A DNA stretch of 64,000 bases, taken from assembly GCF_004366795.1 (NCBI RefSeq), contig NZ_SORF01000007.1, positions 62,001 to 126,000 of the forward strand, written 5' to 3'. The notes beneath the pieces were generated by a model. It had not been told where the DNA came from, did not search any database, and worked only from the letters and a program-made list of their open reading frames with translations. Below, one piece after another: positions 25,132-33,823 of the stretch (positions are counted from its first letter, which is position 1; each line of letters starts with the position of its first letter). Source of the stretch: Alicyclobacillus sacchari. Its GTDB lineage: Bacteria; Bacillota; Bacilli; Alicyclobacillales; Alicyclobacillaceae. The position numbers and the translations under genes are program-made.

Positions 25132-25456
25132 CTATTGTAACCATCTTGATACGAGCGGCCCACGCCTGCGTGTGCAGTGGTCACATCCTTGTGATCAGGC
25201 GTGTGAAGGTGGTTGTGGACTTTGTAAACCGAGCGTCATTCGGCAACGAGTTCATTCAGGGGACGGCGTGATCGTCATCGGCGATGGTGTAACGGATTTT
25301 AAAGCCGCAAAGATGGCAGATTTCGTGTTTGCGCGGGCTCAACTCTTGAAGCTTGTCGAGGAGCGCAGGATCCCACATCTGCCGTTCGCAACGTTTGACG
25401 ATATCATAGCTGCTATCGACGACAAGGAGGGGCCACTTCATGCCCACATACAATGA
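24782..25456 (+). CDS. mtnX: 2-hydroxy-3-keto-5-methylthiopentenyl-1-phosphate phosphatase
   Basis: HAD-family phosphatase of 224 residues for the step after MtnW. The catalytic DFDGT lies at residues 8-12, motif II Ser in VVSGGFDFF, and the motif III/IV block is IGDGVTDFKAAKMAD. GTG 24782 overlaps the mtnW stop. Two Cys pairs (CDQACEGGCGLC) are typical of MtnX. DnaA-box-like sequences fall within this gene. Confidence 0.94.
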   Translation: MTVHVICDFDGTISQRDMITAIMERFVPKESRPIIDAVKAGRQTVKEGVEAMFELIPSNHYDEVARYAQEHTQVRRGFPQFIHTCVQLGWKLSVVSGGFDFFVMPVIHKFSTDAVDIYCNHLDTSGPRLRVQWSHPCDQACEGGCGLCKPSVIRQRVHSGDGVIVIGDGVTDFKAAKMADFVFARAQLLKLVEERRIPHLPFATFDDIIAAIDDKEGPLHAHIQ

Positions 25457-26072
25457 ACAGGCGGAGGGCGTGATCGAACTCGCACGCTTTGCGTCGGAAA
25501 AAGGTTGGTTGCCTGCAACCAGCGGAAATCTCTCAGTCTTGGTCGAGCGCGATCCCCTTTTATTTGCGATCACGCGCAGCGGTGCGGACAAGCAGCGCTT
25601 GACCGATCAGGACGTGTTGCTCGTTGACGCTCACATGCAGGTACAAGGCGATACGCCATATCGACCATCTGCTGAGACGACCGTCCATGTGGCGCTGTAT
25701 CACAAACTGCCGTGCGGCAGCATCCTGCACGTACACACGGTGTATAATAATTTGGTTAGCGAGCTGTTCGCTCGCCAGGGATATGTCGAGATTGCACATC
25801 ACGAATTGCTCAAGGCACTTGGCCATTGGGAGGAGAACGCATCTGTAAGAATCCCAATCGTTCCGAATTGGTCGGATTTAAACCAACTCGGTCAAGCTGT
25901 GGCGGATGTTGCCCAAGCTGACGTGCCGGCTGTGCTGGTGCGGGCGCATGGCGTGTACGCATTTGGCGAAACGCCGGATGCTGCACGTCGCCACTTGGAG
26001 GCTGTGGAGTTCCTTTGTGAGTATGTATATAGGCTGGAGTTGATCCGTGCAGCCGGCTTTGTAGCTCCATAA
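25440..26072 (+). CDS. mtnB: Methylthioribulose-1-phosphate dehydratase
   Basis: Class II aldolase-type zinc enzyme of 210 residues. The metal-binding HVHTVYN is near residue 97 and the third His in RAHGVYAFG near 160; ATSGNLSV at the N-terminus binds phosphate. It overlaps mtnX by 17 bases, with an AAGGAGG site inside mtnX. Substrate flow is MtnB, then MtnW, MtnX and MtnD, so the window holds four steps; mtnA, mtnK and the final transaminase lie elsewhere. Confidence 0.94.
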   Translation: MPTYNEQAEGVIELARFASEKGWLPATSGNLSVLVERDPLLFAITRSGADKQRLTDQDVLLVDAHMQVQGDTPYRPSAETTVHVALYHKLPCGSILHVHTVYNNLVSELFARQGYVEIAHHELLKALGHWEENASVRIPIVPNWSDLNQLGQAVADVAQADVPAVLVRAHGVYAFGETPDAARRHLEAVEFLCEYVYRLELIRAAGFVAP

Positions 26073-26137
26073 AACGCCGTATTTGATCCGCCCGCCTCGG
26101 CAGATACTAACGCCAAAAGCCGAAGGGCGGTGTGCAC

Positions 26138-26314
26138 ATGGGTGCGGAGATGGCGTCTTGGTTTCAGGATGTGGATACGGACACGGTTATATGGATGATC
26201 ATTTCGTTTTTCATCGTGGTCGCGACAGGTGCTGCCATGATTTATTGGGATCACTTCATGCGGGGACGGGAAAAGGTGTTGCAAGAGGCTCGCATCGACG
26301 ATCCGCGCTTGTAA
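26138..26314 (+). CDS. Small single-pass membrane protein, 58 residues
   Basis: Starts at ATG 26138 (AAGGGCGG site) or GTG 26132. One membrane helix (WMIISFFIVVATGAAMIYW) is followed by a charged tail (RGREKVLQEARIDDPRL). No family recognised. It lies 65 bases after mtnB and ends just before a strong terminator, so it may belong to the mtn transcript. Confidence 0.65.
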   Translation: MGAEMASWFQDVDTDTVIWMIISFFIVVATGAAMIYWDHFMRGREKVLQEARIDDPRL

Positions 26315-26316
26315 GC

Positions 26317-26369
26317 AAAAAGGCTGCCCCAATCAACGGTATACGTTGGCTTTGGGGCAGCCTTTTTTG
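26317..26369. terminator. Bidirectional intrinsic terminator
   Basis: AAAAAGGCTGCCCCAA and TTGGGGCAGCCTTTTT form a perfect 16-bp stem with a T-run on both strands. It ends the mtn/small-protein unit on the plus strand and the asnO/micro-protein unit on the minus strand. Confidence 0.93.
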
Positions 26370-26388
26370 CCGCCAGGCACCAAAACAG

Positions 26389-26481
26389 TTAGTCTTGGCG
26401 GCGGAAGCGAAGGTCGACATACGCCCACACGGCGCCAACTCCAACGAGAAATGCAACACCCCAAACCCAGTCGTGGATCAC
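26389..26481 (-). CDS. Membrane micro-protein, 30 residues
   Basis: GTG 26481 has a strong GAAGGGGG site nine bases upstream. The product has one short membrane helix (WVWGVAFLVGVGAVWAYV) and a basic end (DLRFRRQD). It lies 58 bases downstream of asnO and 20 bases before a bidirectional terminator. The compact placement between ribosome site and terminator supports a real gene. Function unknown. Confidence 0.55.
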   Translation of the reverse strand: MIHDWVWGVAFLVGVGAVWAYVDLRFRRQD

Positions 26482-26538
26482 GGCAGTCAACCCCCTTCAA
26501 ACATAGTTTTCGCTGAATGTAAGGGGGTATGCGATCCG

Positions 26539-28386
26539 TCATTTGACACGTACGTTGTACCTGCGAAGCCACTCGTTGACTTCATACAGATAGTGGAACA
26601 TCTGTGCCGTGCCCATGATTTGCCCAAACCAGGGGCGGTGTTCCGACGGCTGTTCACTCATGCGGGCCAATGCGCGTATGGCATTCGCATCGATAAACGG
26701 CAGGATGGGGGACGATGAATCGCCTAACATGTCGAGCGCCTTACTGCGAACGAGAGCCAAGTAAGCTGGATTTGGCGTCGAGGGATATGGACTCTTTTTG
26801 CGATACAGCGCCTCGTGTGGCAGAAAGTCGGCCATCGCTTGGCGCAACACGCCCTTGACTTCGTTACCGGCCGTTTTCAAGGCCCACGGTATGTTGAATA
26901 CGTATTCGACGAGGCGATGATCGCAAAACGGTACTCGCACCTCAAGTCCGGAGCCCATGCTCATACGATCCTTGCGATCGAGCAGTGTCGGCATAAACCG
27001 CGTGATCGAAAGGTATCCAATCTCGCGTACACGAGCTTCACGCCCCGATTCCCCGGGGAGTCTTGGCACTTCCGACAAGGCTTCAAGATACCTTTCTTGC
27101 ACGTACTCCTGCGGGCGGATCGCCTGCTTTAACGCGTCGGACATCACGCCCATGCGCTCGTGCAGGCGCAATGACCATGGGAAGGTGTCTGCTGCCAGCG
27201 CGTCCTCCCGATGAAACCAAGGATACCCGCCAAACACTTCATCCGCTGCCTCGCCGGACAGGGCGACCGTGACATCTTCTTTGATCCGTCGGCAAAACAG
27301 AAAGAGCGATGTGTCAATGTCAGCCATTCCAGGCAAATCCCTGGCCAACAGCGGATCGAGCAAATGCCGTTCAAGATCCGGGGTGTCAAACACGATCCGG
27401 TGATGGACGCTCCCGATGTGTTCGGAGATCATCTGCGCCCATGGTCCATCGAGGCTCTTTTGAAACGCGTTCGCCGTAAAGTGCTTCTCCATGTCCTGAA
27501 ACTCAATGGCGTACGTATGCAAAGGCGGCCTGCCCTTTTTCCGATAGTAGCGTGCGGCAATGGCTGACACCACGCTCGAATCGAGGCCCCCGGACAAGAA
27601 TGTGGCCAGGGGGACGTCGGATACGAGCTGACGCTCAACTGTGTCGATCATCAGATCTCGCACCGTTTCTACTGTTTTTTCCAACGAGTCGCTGTGCTCG
27701 ATACTCTGCAATTGCCAATAGCGCTTGGTTTGAATGCCATTCGGAGTACCAATGAGAATATGACCAGGGCGCACTTCCTCGATGCCAACAAAGACCCCGA
27801 CACCAGGCGTTCGGGCGGGACCGATGGCGAAAATTTCGGCCAGGCCCTGCTCGTCGATCACCGGTTCAATCTCCGGATGACGAAGCAGTGCCTTGAGCTC
27901 AGATCCAAAGACGATACCTTGGCCGACACGGCTAATGAAGAGCGGTTTGACACCAAGGCGATCGCGTCCCATGAACAGTCGTTGATTTGCGGCGTCCCAA
28001 ATGGCGAAAGCAAAGATGCCGTTGAATTTCGATACGCAATCCTCACCCCATGCCACATAGGACACGAGCAGCACTTCTGTGTCGGAATAACCGTGAAATG
28101 TGAATCCCTCTGCCAATAACTGTTGCCTGAGATCTTCGGTATTGTACAATTCGCCGTTATAGGCGATGGTGTAGGCGCGTTCTCCAAATCGACGCGTCAA
28201 CGGTTGTTTACCGCCTTCGGGATCGACGACGACAAGTCGGCGGTGCGCAAAGAGCGCGTGTGGATCTACGAATAGTCCGTCGGCGTCCGGCCCGCGGGCA
28301 ACAAGTGTGTCACCCATGGCTTTGATGGTTTGCGTTTCCGATGTGAGGTCGCGGTACCAGTCGACCCAACCAGTGAAACCGCACAT
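26539..28386 (-). CDS. asnO: Glutamine-hydrolysing asparagine synthetase, AsnO-like
   Basis: Makes asparagine from aspartate, glutamine and ATP. The mature N-terminus is Cys2 (MCGFTGW), the glutaminase nucleophile; glutamine-binding blocks such as RLVVVD and YNGELYN follow. The synthetase domain has the pyrophosphate loop SGGLDSS near residue 265. The 615 residues match Bacillus AsnO (YisO), which acts in sporulation, better than AsnB or AsnH in length. ATG 28386 follows AAGGAGG. It lies 88 bases after a YheC/D gene on the same strand, another spore-related function. Confidence 0.93.
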   Translation of the reverse strand: MCGFTGWVDWYRDLTSETQTIKAMGDTLVARGPDADGLFVDPHALFAHRRLVVVDPEGGKQPLTRRFGERAYTIAYNGELYNTEDLRQQLLAEGFTFHGYSDTEVLLVSYVAWGEDCVSKFNGIFAFAIWDAANQRLFMGRDRLGVKPLFISRVGQGIVFGSELKALLRHPEIEPVIDEQGLAEIFAIGPARTPGVGVFVGIEEVRPGHILIGTPNGIQTKRYWQLQSIEHSDSLEKTVETVRDLMIDTVERQLVSDVPLATFLSGGLDSSVVSAIAARYYRKKGRPPLHTYAIEFQDMEKHFTANAFQKSLDGPWAQMISEHIGSVHHRIVFDTPDLERHLLDPLLARDLPGMADIDTSLFLFCRRIKEDVTVALSGEAADEVFGGYPWFHREDALAADTFPWSLRLHERMGVMSDALKQAIRPQEYVQERYLEALSEVPRLPGESGREARVREIGYLSITRFMPTLLDRKDRMSMGSGLEVRVPFCDHRLVEYVFNIPWALKTAGNEVKGVLRQAMADFLPHEALYRKKSPYPSTPNPAYLALVRSKALDMLGDSSSPILPFIDANAIRALARMSEQPSEHRPWFGQIMGTAQMFHYLYEVNEWLRRYNVRVK

Positions 28387-28474
28387 GCGCTCATCCTCCT
28401 TCAGGGAACTGCCCGCCCATGGCGAGGCGAGGCAAAATCTCCATACCTTATGCGTGAAATAGGCGAATGGTGCC

Positions 28475-29302
28475 TTATGACGGGTGAAATCGCCCAACAT
28501 CTCGCAAGAGGCGGCGGAACCAGCGTTCCTGGCGGCGTTTGGCACGCTCTTCGATCGCGTCATACAGTCTTCGATCTGGCAGTTGTAAAAACAATTCGTG
28601 GCTCGGTTTGCCGAGGCGATCGTTGGTATTGACCTCGAACAGCCAGATGCGTCCATGGCGGTCAAGTCCAAAGTCGATACCGACTTCGTCGAACTCGGCA
28701 TATGTGTCGAGGACACGGCAGATATCGAGGCTGACACGCCGTAAACGACGCAATACACGGCCGGACAAATCGCGATTTTGATATACTTGTCGGAGAAGCT
28801 GTATTGTAGGTAACACTTCGCCGTGACCTGTACCGATATTGGAGACGATACTGTTGACACTGCCAACCCGTGCCAAGTGTCCGGCTACTATCCAAGCGTC
28901 GAGATGATCTCGTTGACAGAGTGTCCGAATATCGAACGGACGCCCCGACAAGGTGAGTACAGGCGCTGTCTGCTGAACGATGGTTCGTTCGGGCACGTAC
29001 ATGGTCAATAAAACTGAAAGTAAATCTACAGGATGCGAGAATGCGCGTGATTCACCGTCGCTTGATTCGAATCGCCACAGACCTGAGGCATGCCTGGTGA
29101 CGCGAGCGATTTGGTTGCCGCCCCACGTCTCAACAGGTTTGATGTACCAACTTGAAAATTGCTCCAAAAGTTGAATGGAGATTTGGGGAAGAAGATAGGT
29201 GTTCGGCAAATGAAGGCCATTAAGATGTGCCTCTTGCATAGCCAGGTACATTTGCCATTTGTCCAAAAAGTACCGCTGTTCATCTAGCGTTGGCCTTGGC
29301 AC
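28475..29302 (-). CDS. YheC/YheD family protein (endospore coat-associated, ATP-grasp-like)
   Basis: 275-residue protein. Blocks typical of YheC/D are WYIKPVETWGGNQI, FDIRTLCQR, a GEVLP segment and the C-terminal EVGIDFGLDRHGRIWLFEVN, which is the metal-binding end of an ATP-grasp fold. Family members are made in sporulating cells, but their reaction is not known. GTG 29302 has an AGAGGTGA site. It is divergent from the ComFB-like gene. Confidence 0.88.
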   Translation of the reverse strand: MPRPTLDEQRYFLDKWQMYLAMQEAHLNGLHLPNTYLLPQISIQLLEQFSSWYIKPVETWGGNQIARVTRHASGLWRFESSDGESRAFSHPVDLLSVLLTMYVPERTIVQQTAPVLTLSGRPFDIRTLCQRDHLDAWIVAGHLARVGSVNSIVSNIGTGHGEVLPTIQLLRQVYQNRDLSGRVLRRLRRVSLDICRVLDTYAEFDEVGIDFGLDRHGRIWLFEVNTNDRLGKPSHELFLQLPDRRLYDAIEERAKRRQERWFRRLLRDVGRFHPS

Positions 29303-29370
29303 CCAGATTCACCTCTCACTTTGCCAACGTATGCTACCGTGCCGAACGATGACCTTGTGGAGGACTGTTC

Positions 29371-29667
29371 ATGCCGATTGTCAATGTCACTGAGCAACTG
29401 GCGATGCAAATACTGCAGGACTCAGAGATTTACGATCTGCTCAAGTGCAAATGTGAGCAGTGCATCAGTGATGTACTTGCGATGACGCTCAATCGATTGC
29501 CGGCTCGGTACGTGACCACAGACGCGGGACGTGTGTTTGTCAACGTGAACTATTACTTACAACCGCAGTTGCAGTCAGATATTGTGACAGAGTTGACGCG
29601 CTCAGCCTTGCAAGTGGCAAACCACCCTCATCACGCACAGACGTCAAAGGCGGCTGATACGCAGTGA
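29371..29667 (+). CDS. Late competence ComFB family protein
   Basis: 98-residue protein starting MPIVNVTEQLAM, with the conserved zinc-binding CKCEQCISDVLAMTLNRL followed by PARYV. This is the ComFB domain. In Bacillus comFB sits in the competence operon comF; here it stands alone ahead of tadA, with which it overlaps by four bases. A regulatory or nucleotide-binding role is possible, since similar domains bind cyclic dinucleotides in other bacteria; that is only inference. Confidence 0.85.
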   Translation: MPIVNVTEQLAMQILQDSEIYDLLKCKCEQCISDVLAMTLNRLPARYVTTDAGRVFVNVNYYLQPQLQSDIVTELTRSALQVANHPHHAQTSKAADTQ

Positions 29668-30131
29668 CGGCGGACGTTGAGTTGCGTCATCGACGTTGGA
29701 TGCAGGAAGCCTTGGACATGGCGAAGTTGGCGGCAGAGCTCGGTGAGGTGCCGATTGGCGCGATCGTCGTTCGTGACGATACGGTCGTGGGCCGAGGCTT
29801 CAACCGCCGGGAAATTTGGCGGGATGGTACGGCGCATGCAGAGATCATTGCACTTCGCGAGGCGAGCCGACGCCTCGGTGGCTGGCGCTTGACAGAATGC
29901 GATTTATATGTAACACTAGAGCCCTGTCCCATGTGCGCGGGGGCCATTGTGTTGTCGCGCGTTCGCCACGTGATTTATGGTGCAACCGACCCTAAAGGCG
30001 GCGCCATGGAATCGAAAATTCGCCTGTGCGAGCCGGGCTTGTGGAATCATACTCCACAAATTACCTCTGGCGTTTTGCGGGATGAGTGTGCTAATATATT
30101 AAGGGATTTCTTCCGGGCTTTGCGCTCGTGA
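29664..30131 (+). CDS. tadA: tRNA-specific adenosine deaminase
   Basis: Converts A34 to inosine in tRNA-Arg(ACG). The 155 residues contain the zinc and catalytic motif HAEII and the PCPMCAGAI cysteine pair. GTG 29664 overlaps the stop of the preceding gene. Its place before tRNA-Ser, SRP RNA and dnaX is the same as in Bacillus. Confidence 0.96.
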   Translation: MTADVELRHRRWMQEALDMAKLAAELGEVPIGAIVVRDDTVVGRGFNRREIWRDGTAHAEIIALREASRRLGGWRLTECDLYVTLEPCPMCAGAIVLSRVRHVIYGATDPKGGAMESKIRLCEPGLWNHTPQITSGVLRDECANILRDFFRALRS

Positions 30132-30151
30132 GCATTCCAGAATTCGACCGC

Positions 30152-30241
30152 GGAGAGATGTCTGAGTGGTCGAAAGAGCTCGCCTCGAAAGCGAGTAGCT
30201 CCGCAAGGGGCTCGTGGGTTCGAATCCCACTCTCTCCGCCA
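30152..30241 (+). tRNA. tRNA-Ser (anticodon CGA)
   Basis: 90-base class II tRNA with acceptor GGAGAGA/TCTCTCC, long variable arm (TAGCTCCGCAAGGGGCT) and anticodon loop CTCGAAA giving CGA. CCA is encoded. It reads UCG codons. Confidence 0.97.
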
Positions 30242-30246
30242 TGTTT

Positions 30247-30290
30247 GCGATGTCCGATGGGGCGTAGGTCTTGTCGGACATCGCTATTTC
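30247..30290 (+). terminator. Hairpin after tRNA-Ser
   Basis: GCGATGTCCGA (30247-30257) pairs perfectly with TCGGACATCGC (30274-30284); a weak TATTTC tail follows. Likely ends the tadA/tRNA-Ser transcript. Confidence 0.65.
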
Positions 30291-30320
30291 CCTGAGCATA
30301 CACCTGTTTGAGCGTGGTTT

Positions 30321-30443
30321 TTGACCAAGCCCTGACTGGGTCCCATGCGGCGAAAACTCCCGAACCGTGTCAGGTCCTGACGGAAGCAGCACTAAGGGAG
30401 ACCTTTCGGGCGACGTGGGGGTGCCTGGTCGGGGTTTGGTCAA
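30321..30443 (+). ncRNA. ffs: Signal recognition particle RNA, small type
   Basis: The domain IV core GTCAGGTCCTGACGGAAGCA with GCACTAAG following is the Ffh-binding hairpin tip. The ends TTGACCAAGCCC and GGGTTTGGTCAA close a single long hairpin of about 123 bases. Bacillus SRP RNA is longer and has an Alu domain; here the distance to the flanking hairpin and gene leaves no room for one. Position before dnaX is conserved. Exact ends are estimated from the pairing. Confidence 0.92.
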
Positions 30444-30614
30444 AGATCGCGCTTTTTGCATCTCAGGGCATTGGTGAATCCTCATCAAGTTTGCGCATGG
30501 GTGCTCAGTGTCGGCTTCTGTCGAGCGAATGGAAGTTTTGTCGGGCGTGCAGGATTCTCGCTTTCACGTGCGAATAATCCCAGGACAACACTGCACATAG
30601 GACAGGTGATTCTG

Positions 30615-31718
30615 GTGAAAACCCTGCGGAAACCACACAACGCCCGTCGCCACCCCAAGCATACGTTTGACGCGCAATTGCTCAATGCGGGGATCTTCTA
30701 CCTCTCCAAAGGGCAGGAGCTGTCAGTTCAAAATGATATGGCGAGCGATCTCCTTGGTGTTCCTCGTGGTACCAACCAGGCATTTCCGCTGTCTGAAGCG
30801 TTTGACGTCAATTCAGAAGAATACCAGTTTATGGTCCATGTCGTCGAAAATGAATACGAGTATCGAGACGCCATCCTCAAGTGGGAAGTTGGCGGTCTGG
30901 TTCGCCACGTGCTGGTCGATACGTTCCACGATGAGGACGAAGACGGTGCTGGCGGCATGTACATTGTGATGAAAGACATGGGGAATTTTGCGCTGCTGAA
31001 TCAAAACACGCAGCGGGCGGAACGGATCGCGACCGTAGGTCGGCTTGCAGCCGGAATTGCACACGAAATCCGCAATCCGTTAACGACGGTCAAAGGTTTT
31101 CTACAGCTGCTTGAACAGCGTCTCAACAGCGGGATGATGGATGAAGAAATCCGCTATGTGCAGGTGATGATGGGGGAAATTGAACGCGTCAACGCGCTTG
31201 TCACAGAGCTGCTGTTATTGTCCAAACCGCAGGACATGGAATGGTCGACCTTTGATCTCCAAGGGCTGTTTAGCGAAATTTTGCCGTGGGCCGAGGCTGT
31301 CGCTGACGACGCAGGGATTCAGGCGGAGTGTCGGATTGCGGACGGCGTTGCCTTACAGGCGGATCGCAACATGATCCGACAGTTGCTCTTACATTTGGTG
31401 AAGAACGCCATTGAGGCGATGGATAAAGGTGGGAAACTGCGCATCGATGCCCGGGAGATCGATGGCAGAGTCGAAATCGAAGTTGCGGATACGGGTCCTG
31501 GGATTCCATATTATTTATTTGATCGCATTTTTGATGTATTCTACACGACCAAGGAAAAGGGAACGGGTCTGGGATTGGCCATATGTCAGCGAATTGTTGC
31601 CGATCACGGTGGGCAAATCCGGGTGTCATCAAAAGGGTTTGGCACCACGTTCACCGTGTCGTTGCCACTTAAACGTGCGTCATCGTTACATCATTTGGCC
31701 GTACGGCGCAGCTGCTGA
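30615..31718 (+). CDS. PAS-type sensor histidine kinase
   Basis: Soluble kinase of 367 residues starting at GTG 30615 (AGGTGA site). The N-terminal 130 residues resemble a PAS sensor. The dimerisation box is AAGIAHEIRNPLTTVKGF with the phospho-accepting His, and the ATPase domain has KNAIEAM (N box), DTGPGIP (G1) and KGTGLGLAI near the G2 position. No membrane segment is seen. The NtrB/Kin-like architecture resembles sporulation kinases, and no response regulator is adjacent, so it may feed the Spo0 phosphorelay; this is inference. Confidence 0.9.
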   Translation: MKTLRKPHNARRHPKHTFDAQLLNAGIFYLSKGQELSVQNDMASDLLGVPRGTNQAFPLSEAFDVNSEEYQFMVHVVENEYEYRDAILKWEVGGLVRHVLVDTFHDEDEDGAGGMYIVMKDMGNFALLNQNTQRAERIATVGRLAAGIAHEIRNPLTTVKGFLQLLEQRLNSGMMDEEIRYVQVMMGEIERVNALVTELLLLSKPQDMEWSTFDLQGLFSEILPWAEAVADDAGIQAECRIADGVALQADRNMIRQLLLHLVKNAIEAMDKGGKLRIDAREIDGRVEIEVADTGPGIPYYLFDRIFDVFYTTKEKGTGLGLAICQRIVADHGGQIRVSSKGFGTTFTVSLPLKRASSLHHLAVRRSC

Positions 31719-31774
31719 CAGGCCGTGAAAAGGGCTCCCTTCTGTGGTAGTGTAAAACAGAGAGGGGGCCTCGC

Positions 31775-33514
31775 ATGTCGTACCAGGCTTTGTATCGCAC
31801 CTGGAGGCCGCAAACGTTTGCGGATTTCATCGGTCAGCCGCATGTGCGGCAAACGTTGATGAACGCCTTGCAAAGCGGTAAGATCGCGCACGCGTATCTG
31901 TTCTGTGGGCCGCGTGGTACGGGTAAGACAAGCGCGGCAAAATTGTTTGCCAAGGCCGTCAACTGTCTCGCGCCGCGCGGAGTTGAGCCGTGCAACGAAT
32001 GTACGGCTTGTATCTCCATCACTCGTGGCAACAATGTCGATGTCGAGGAAATCGACGCGGCATCCAACCGCGGTGTGGATGAAATTCGCGAACTGCGTGA
32101 CAAGGTTCACTACCTGCCTACAAGCGTTCGGAAAAAAGTGTACATTGTCGACGAAGTCCACATGTTGACGACTGAGGCGTTCAATGCGTTGCTAAAAACG
32201 CTGGAAGAGCCACCGGCGCATGTGTTGTTTTTGCTCGCAACGACAGAGCCGCACCGGCTTCCCCATACCATCATATCTCGCTGTCAGCGGTTCGACTTTC
32301 ACCGCATCGCGACAGAGGCCATCGTGAAGCGGCTGCAGGAGGTCGTCTGCCATCAAGATTGGACTGCACAGGACAGTGCACTGTGGAAGTTGGCCGAAGC
32401 CGCCGATGGCGGTTTGCGCGATGCACTTGGCCTCTTGGAACAGGCAGCCGCCTTTGGCCAAGGTGAGATCGACGACGAGGTGGTGGCGAACGTCGTCGGT
32501 GGGGTCGATACGGCAGGGCTTCTCGCGTTGGTTTCTGATCTTGCCGGACAACAGCACCTTGATGCTCTGCGCCGCCTGGGCGCCTGGTATGCAGCGGGGA
32601 AGGATGCGACCCGCATTGTTCACGACTTGTTGCAAGTCCTTCGCGATTTGTTTATCGTCAAGCTGTCGCCGACGGACGATGCGCTGGGCGGGAAGCCGAC
32701 AGCGCCATACCGAGCGGTGACCGAGAGCAACCGCGTGACGAGCGAGTGGTTGCTTGGAGCTGTGCACAAGCTTGGTGAACTCTATACGCAGTTGCGCTAT
32801 CTTGACCAACCTCGGCTTGCGCTTGAAGCTGCATTGCTGAGCATGGTCTTGCCGAGTGCGGCAGCGGTGACACCGCAAACGCCTGTTCAAGCTTCTGCGC
32901 AAGTGGCGTCGCAAGCGCCGATGAGTTCAACGGCATCGCAGTTTGCAGCGCAGACGGCCACCACTGGGGTGCAGATGGCTTCCGTCAACGAAACGTCACT
33001 CCAGCCTGGGGCGCGCAACCGGGGCCAGCAGACACAGACGGCTCGTGCCACAAGGCGCGCAGCGGGGCCGGATCGGAAACGGGAGACGCTGGCACGCCTG
33101 TATGCCGAACGCAGCCCCGACGTCGAGGCGATGGTTCGCGAGCGTTGGCCGGACGTACTGCATAAGGTCAAGGCGGATCGGATTCAGACGCATGCTTGGC
33201 TGGCCCATGGCGACGTCGCATTTGTGACGGAACGCGCCGTTGTCATGTCGTTTCTCAGTCGGATCCACCGTGAAGCCGTGATGAAGCCTGCGGATAGGCA
33301 GACGATTGAAGCGGCGTTTCAGGTGATTTTAGAGCGGGATATGCAGTTGTTTGCCTTGTTGAAGGCAGATTGGGACGAGTATCTGGCATCGTTGACGGAC
33401 GCGGCTCCCCCTGAACCTGGCACAGCCGAAGAGCCGAATTTGGTCGAACTGGCCGTACGGCTATTTGGACCTGATAAAGTAGTGACTACGGAAGATGAGG
33501 GATCGACGGAATGA
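31775..33514 (+). CDS. dnaX: DNA polymerase III subunits gamma and tau
   Basis: Clamp-loader ATPase of 579 residues. Walker A GPRGTGKTS is near residues 45-53, the zinc module has C-x8-CNECTAC spacing, Walker B/DEVH is VDEVHMLT, and sensor 1 lies in LLATTEPHRLP. An Ala/Gln/Thr-rich linker (about residues 370-425) leads to the tau-like C-terminal domain. ATG 31775 follows a GAGGGGG site. It overlaps ebfC by four bases and forms the dnaX-ebfC-recR operon. Confidence 0.96.
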   Translation: MSYQALYRTWRPQTFADFIGQPHVRQTLMNALQSGKIAHAYLFCGPRGTGKTSAAKLFAKAVNCLAPRGVEPCNECTACISITRGNNVDVEEIDAASNRGVDEIRELRDKVHYLPTSVRKKVYIVDEVHMLTTEAFNALLKTLEEPPAHVLFLLATTEPHRLPHTIISRCQRFDFHRIATEAIVKRLQEVVCHQDWTAQDSALWKLAEAADGGLRDALGLLEQAAAFGQGEIDDEVVANVVGGVDTAGLLALVSDLAGQQHLDALRRLGAWYAAGKDATRIVHDLLQVLRDLFIVKLSPTDDALGGKPTAPYRAVTESNRVTSEWLLGAVHKLGELYTQLRYLDQPRLALEAALLSMVLPSAAAVTPQTPVQASAQVASQAPMSSTASQFAAQTATTGVQMASVNETSLQPGARNRGQQTQTARATRRAAGPDRKRETLARLYAERSPDVEAMVRERWPDVLHKVKADRIQTHAWLAHGDVAFVTERAVVMSFLSRIHREAVMKPADRQTIEAAFQVILERDMQLFALLKADWDEYLASLTDAAPPEPGTAEEPNLVELAVRLFGPDKVVTTEDEGSTE

Positions 33515-33822
33515 AAAATATGAATCAATTGATGCGGCAAGCGAAAAAGATGCAAGAGGAGCTGCTCAAGGCGCAAGAGGCCTTGGGTGAGCAGATTGTC
33601 GAAGGCACGGCGGGAGGCGGTGCGGTGAAAATCGCCATGAATGGGCATAAGGAGATTACGGGCGTTTCCATCAGCCCTGACGTGGTGACGCCGGAGGATG
33701 TCGACATGTTGCAAGACCTCATTATGGCGGCGTTCCAGGATGCATCGACGAAGGTGAACGAACTCACGGAACAAACGATGGGCAAGTATACCAAGGGAAT
33801 GAACATCCCGGGGTTGTTCTGA
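33511..33822 (+). CDS. ebfC: YbaB/EbfC nucleoid-associated protein
   Basis: 103-residue DNA-binding protein with the N-terminal helix [19 protein letters not shown] and the conserved [18 protein letters not shown] core. It binds DNA as a dimer and is usually encoded between dnaX and recR, as here; its start overlaps the dnaX stop and recR begins one base after its stop. Confidence 0.95.
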   Translation: MKNMNQLMRQAKKMQEELLKAQEALGEQIVEGTAGGGAVKIAMNGHKEITGVSISPDVVTPEDVDMLQDLIMAAFQDASTKVNELTEQTMGKYTKGMNIPGLF

Positions 33823-33823
33823 G

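Noticed and set aside
28387-28866. 160-residue N-terminal extension of the asparagine synthetase frame
   Set aside because: The enzyme needs Cys2 exposed after Met removal; ATG 28386 has the proper ribosome site, and the extension runs antisense-like into the YheC/D gene region.
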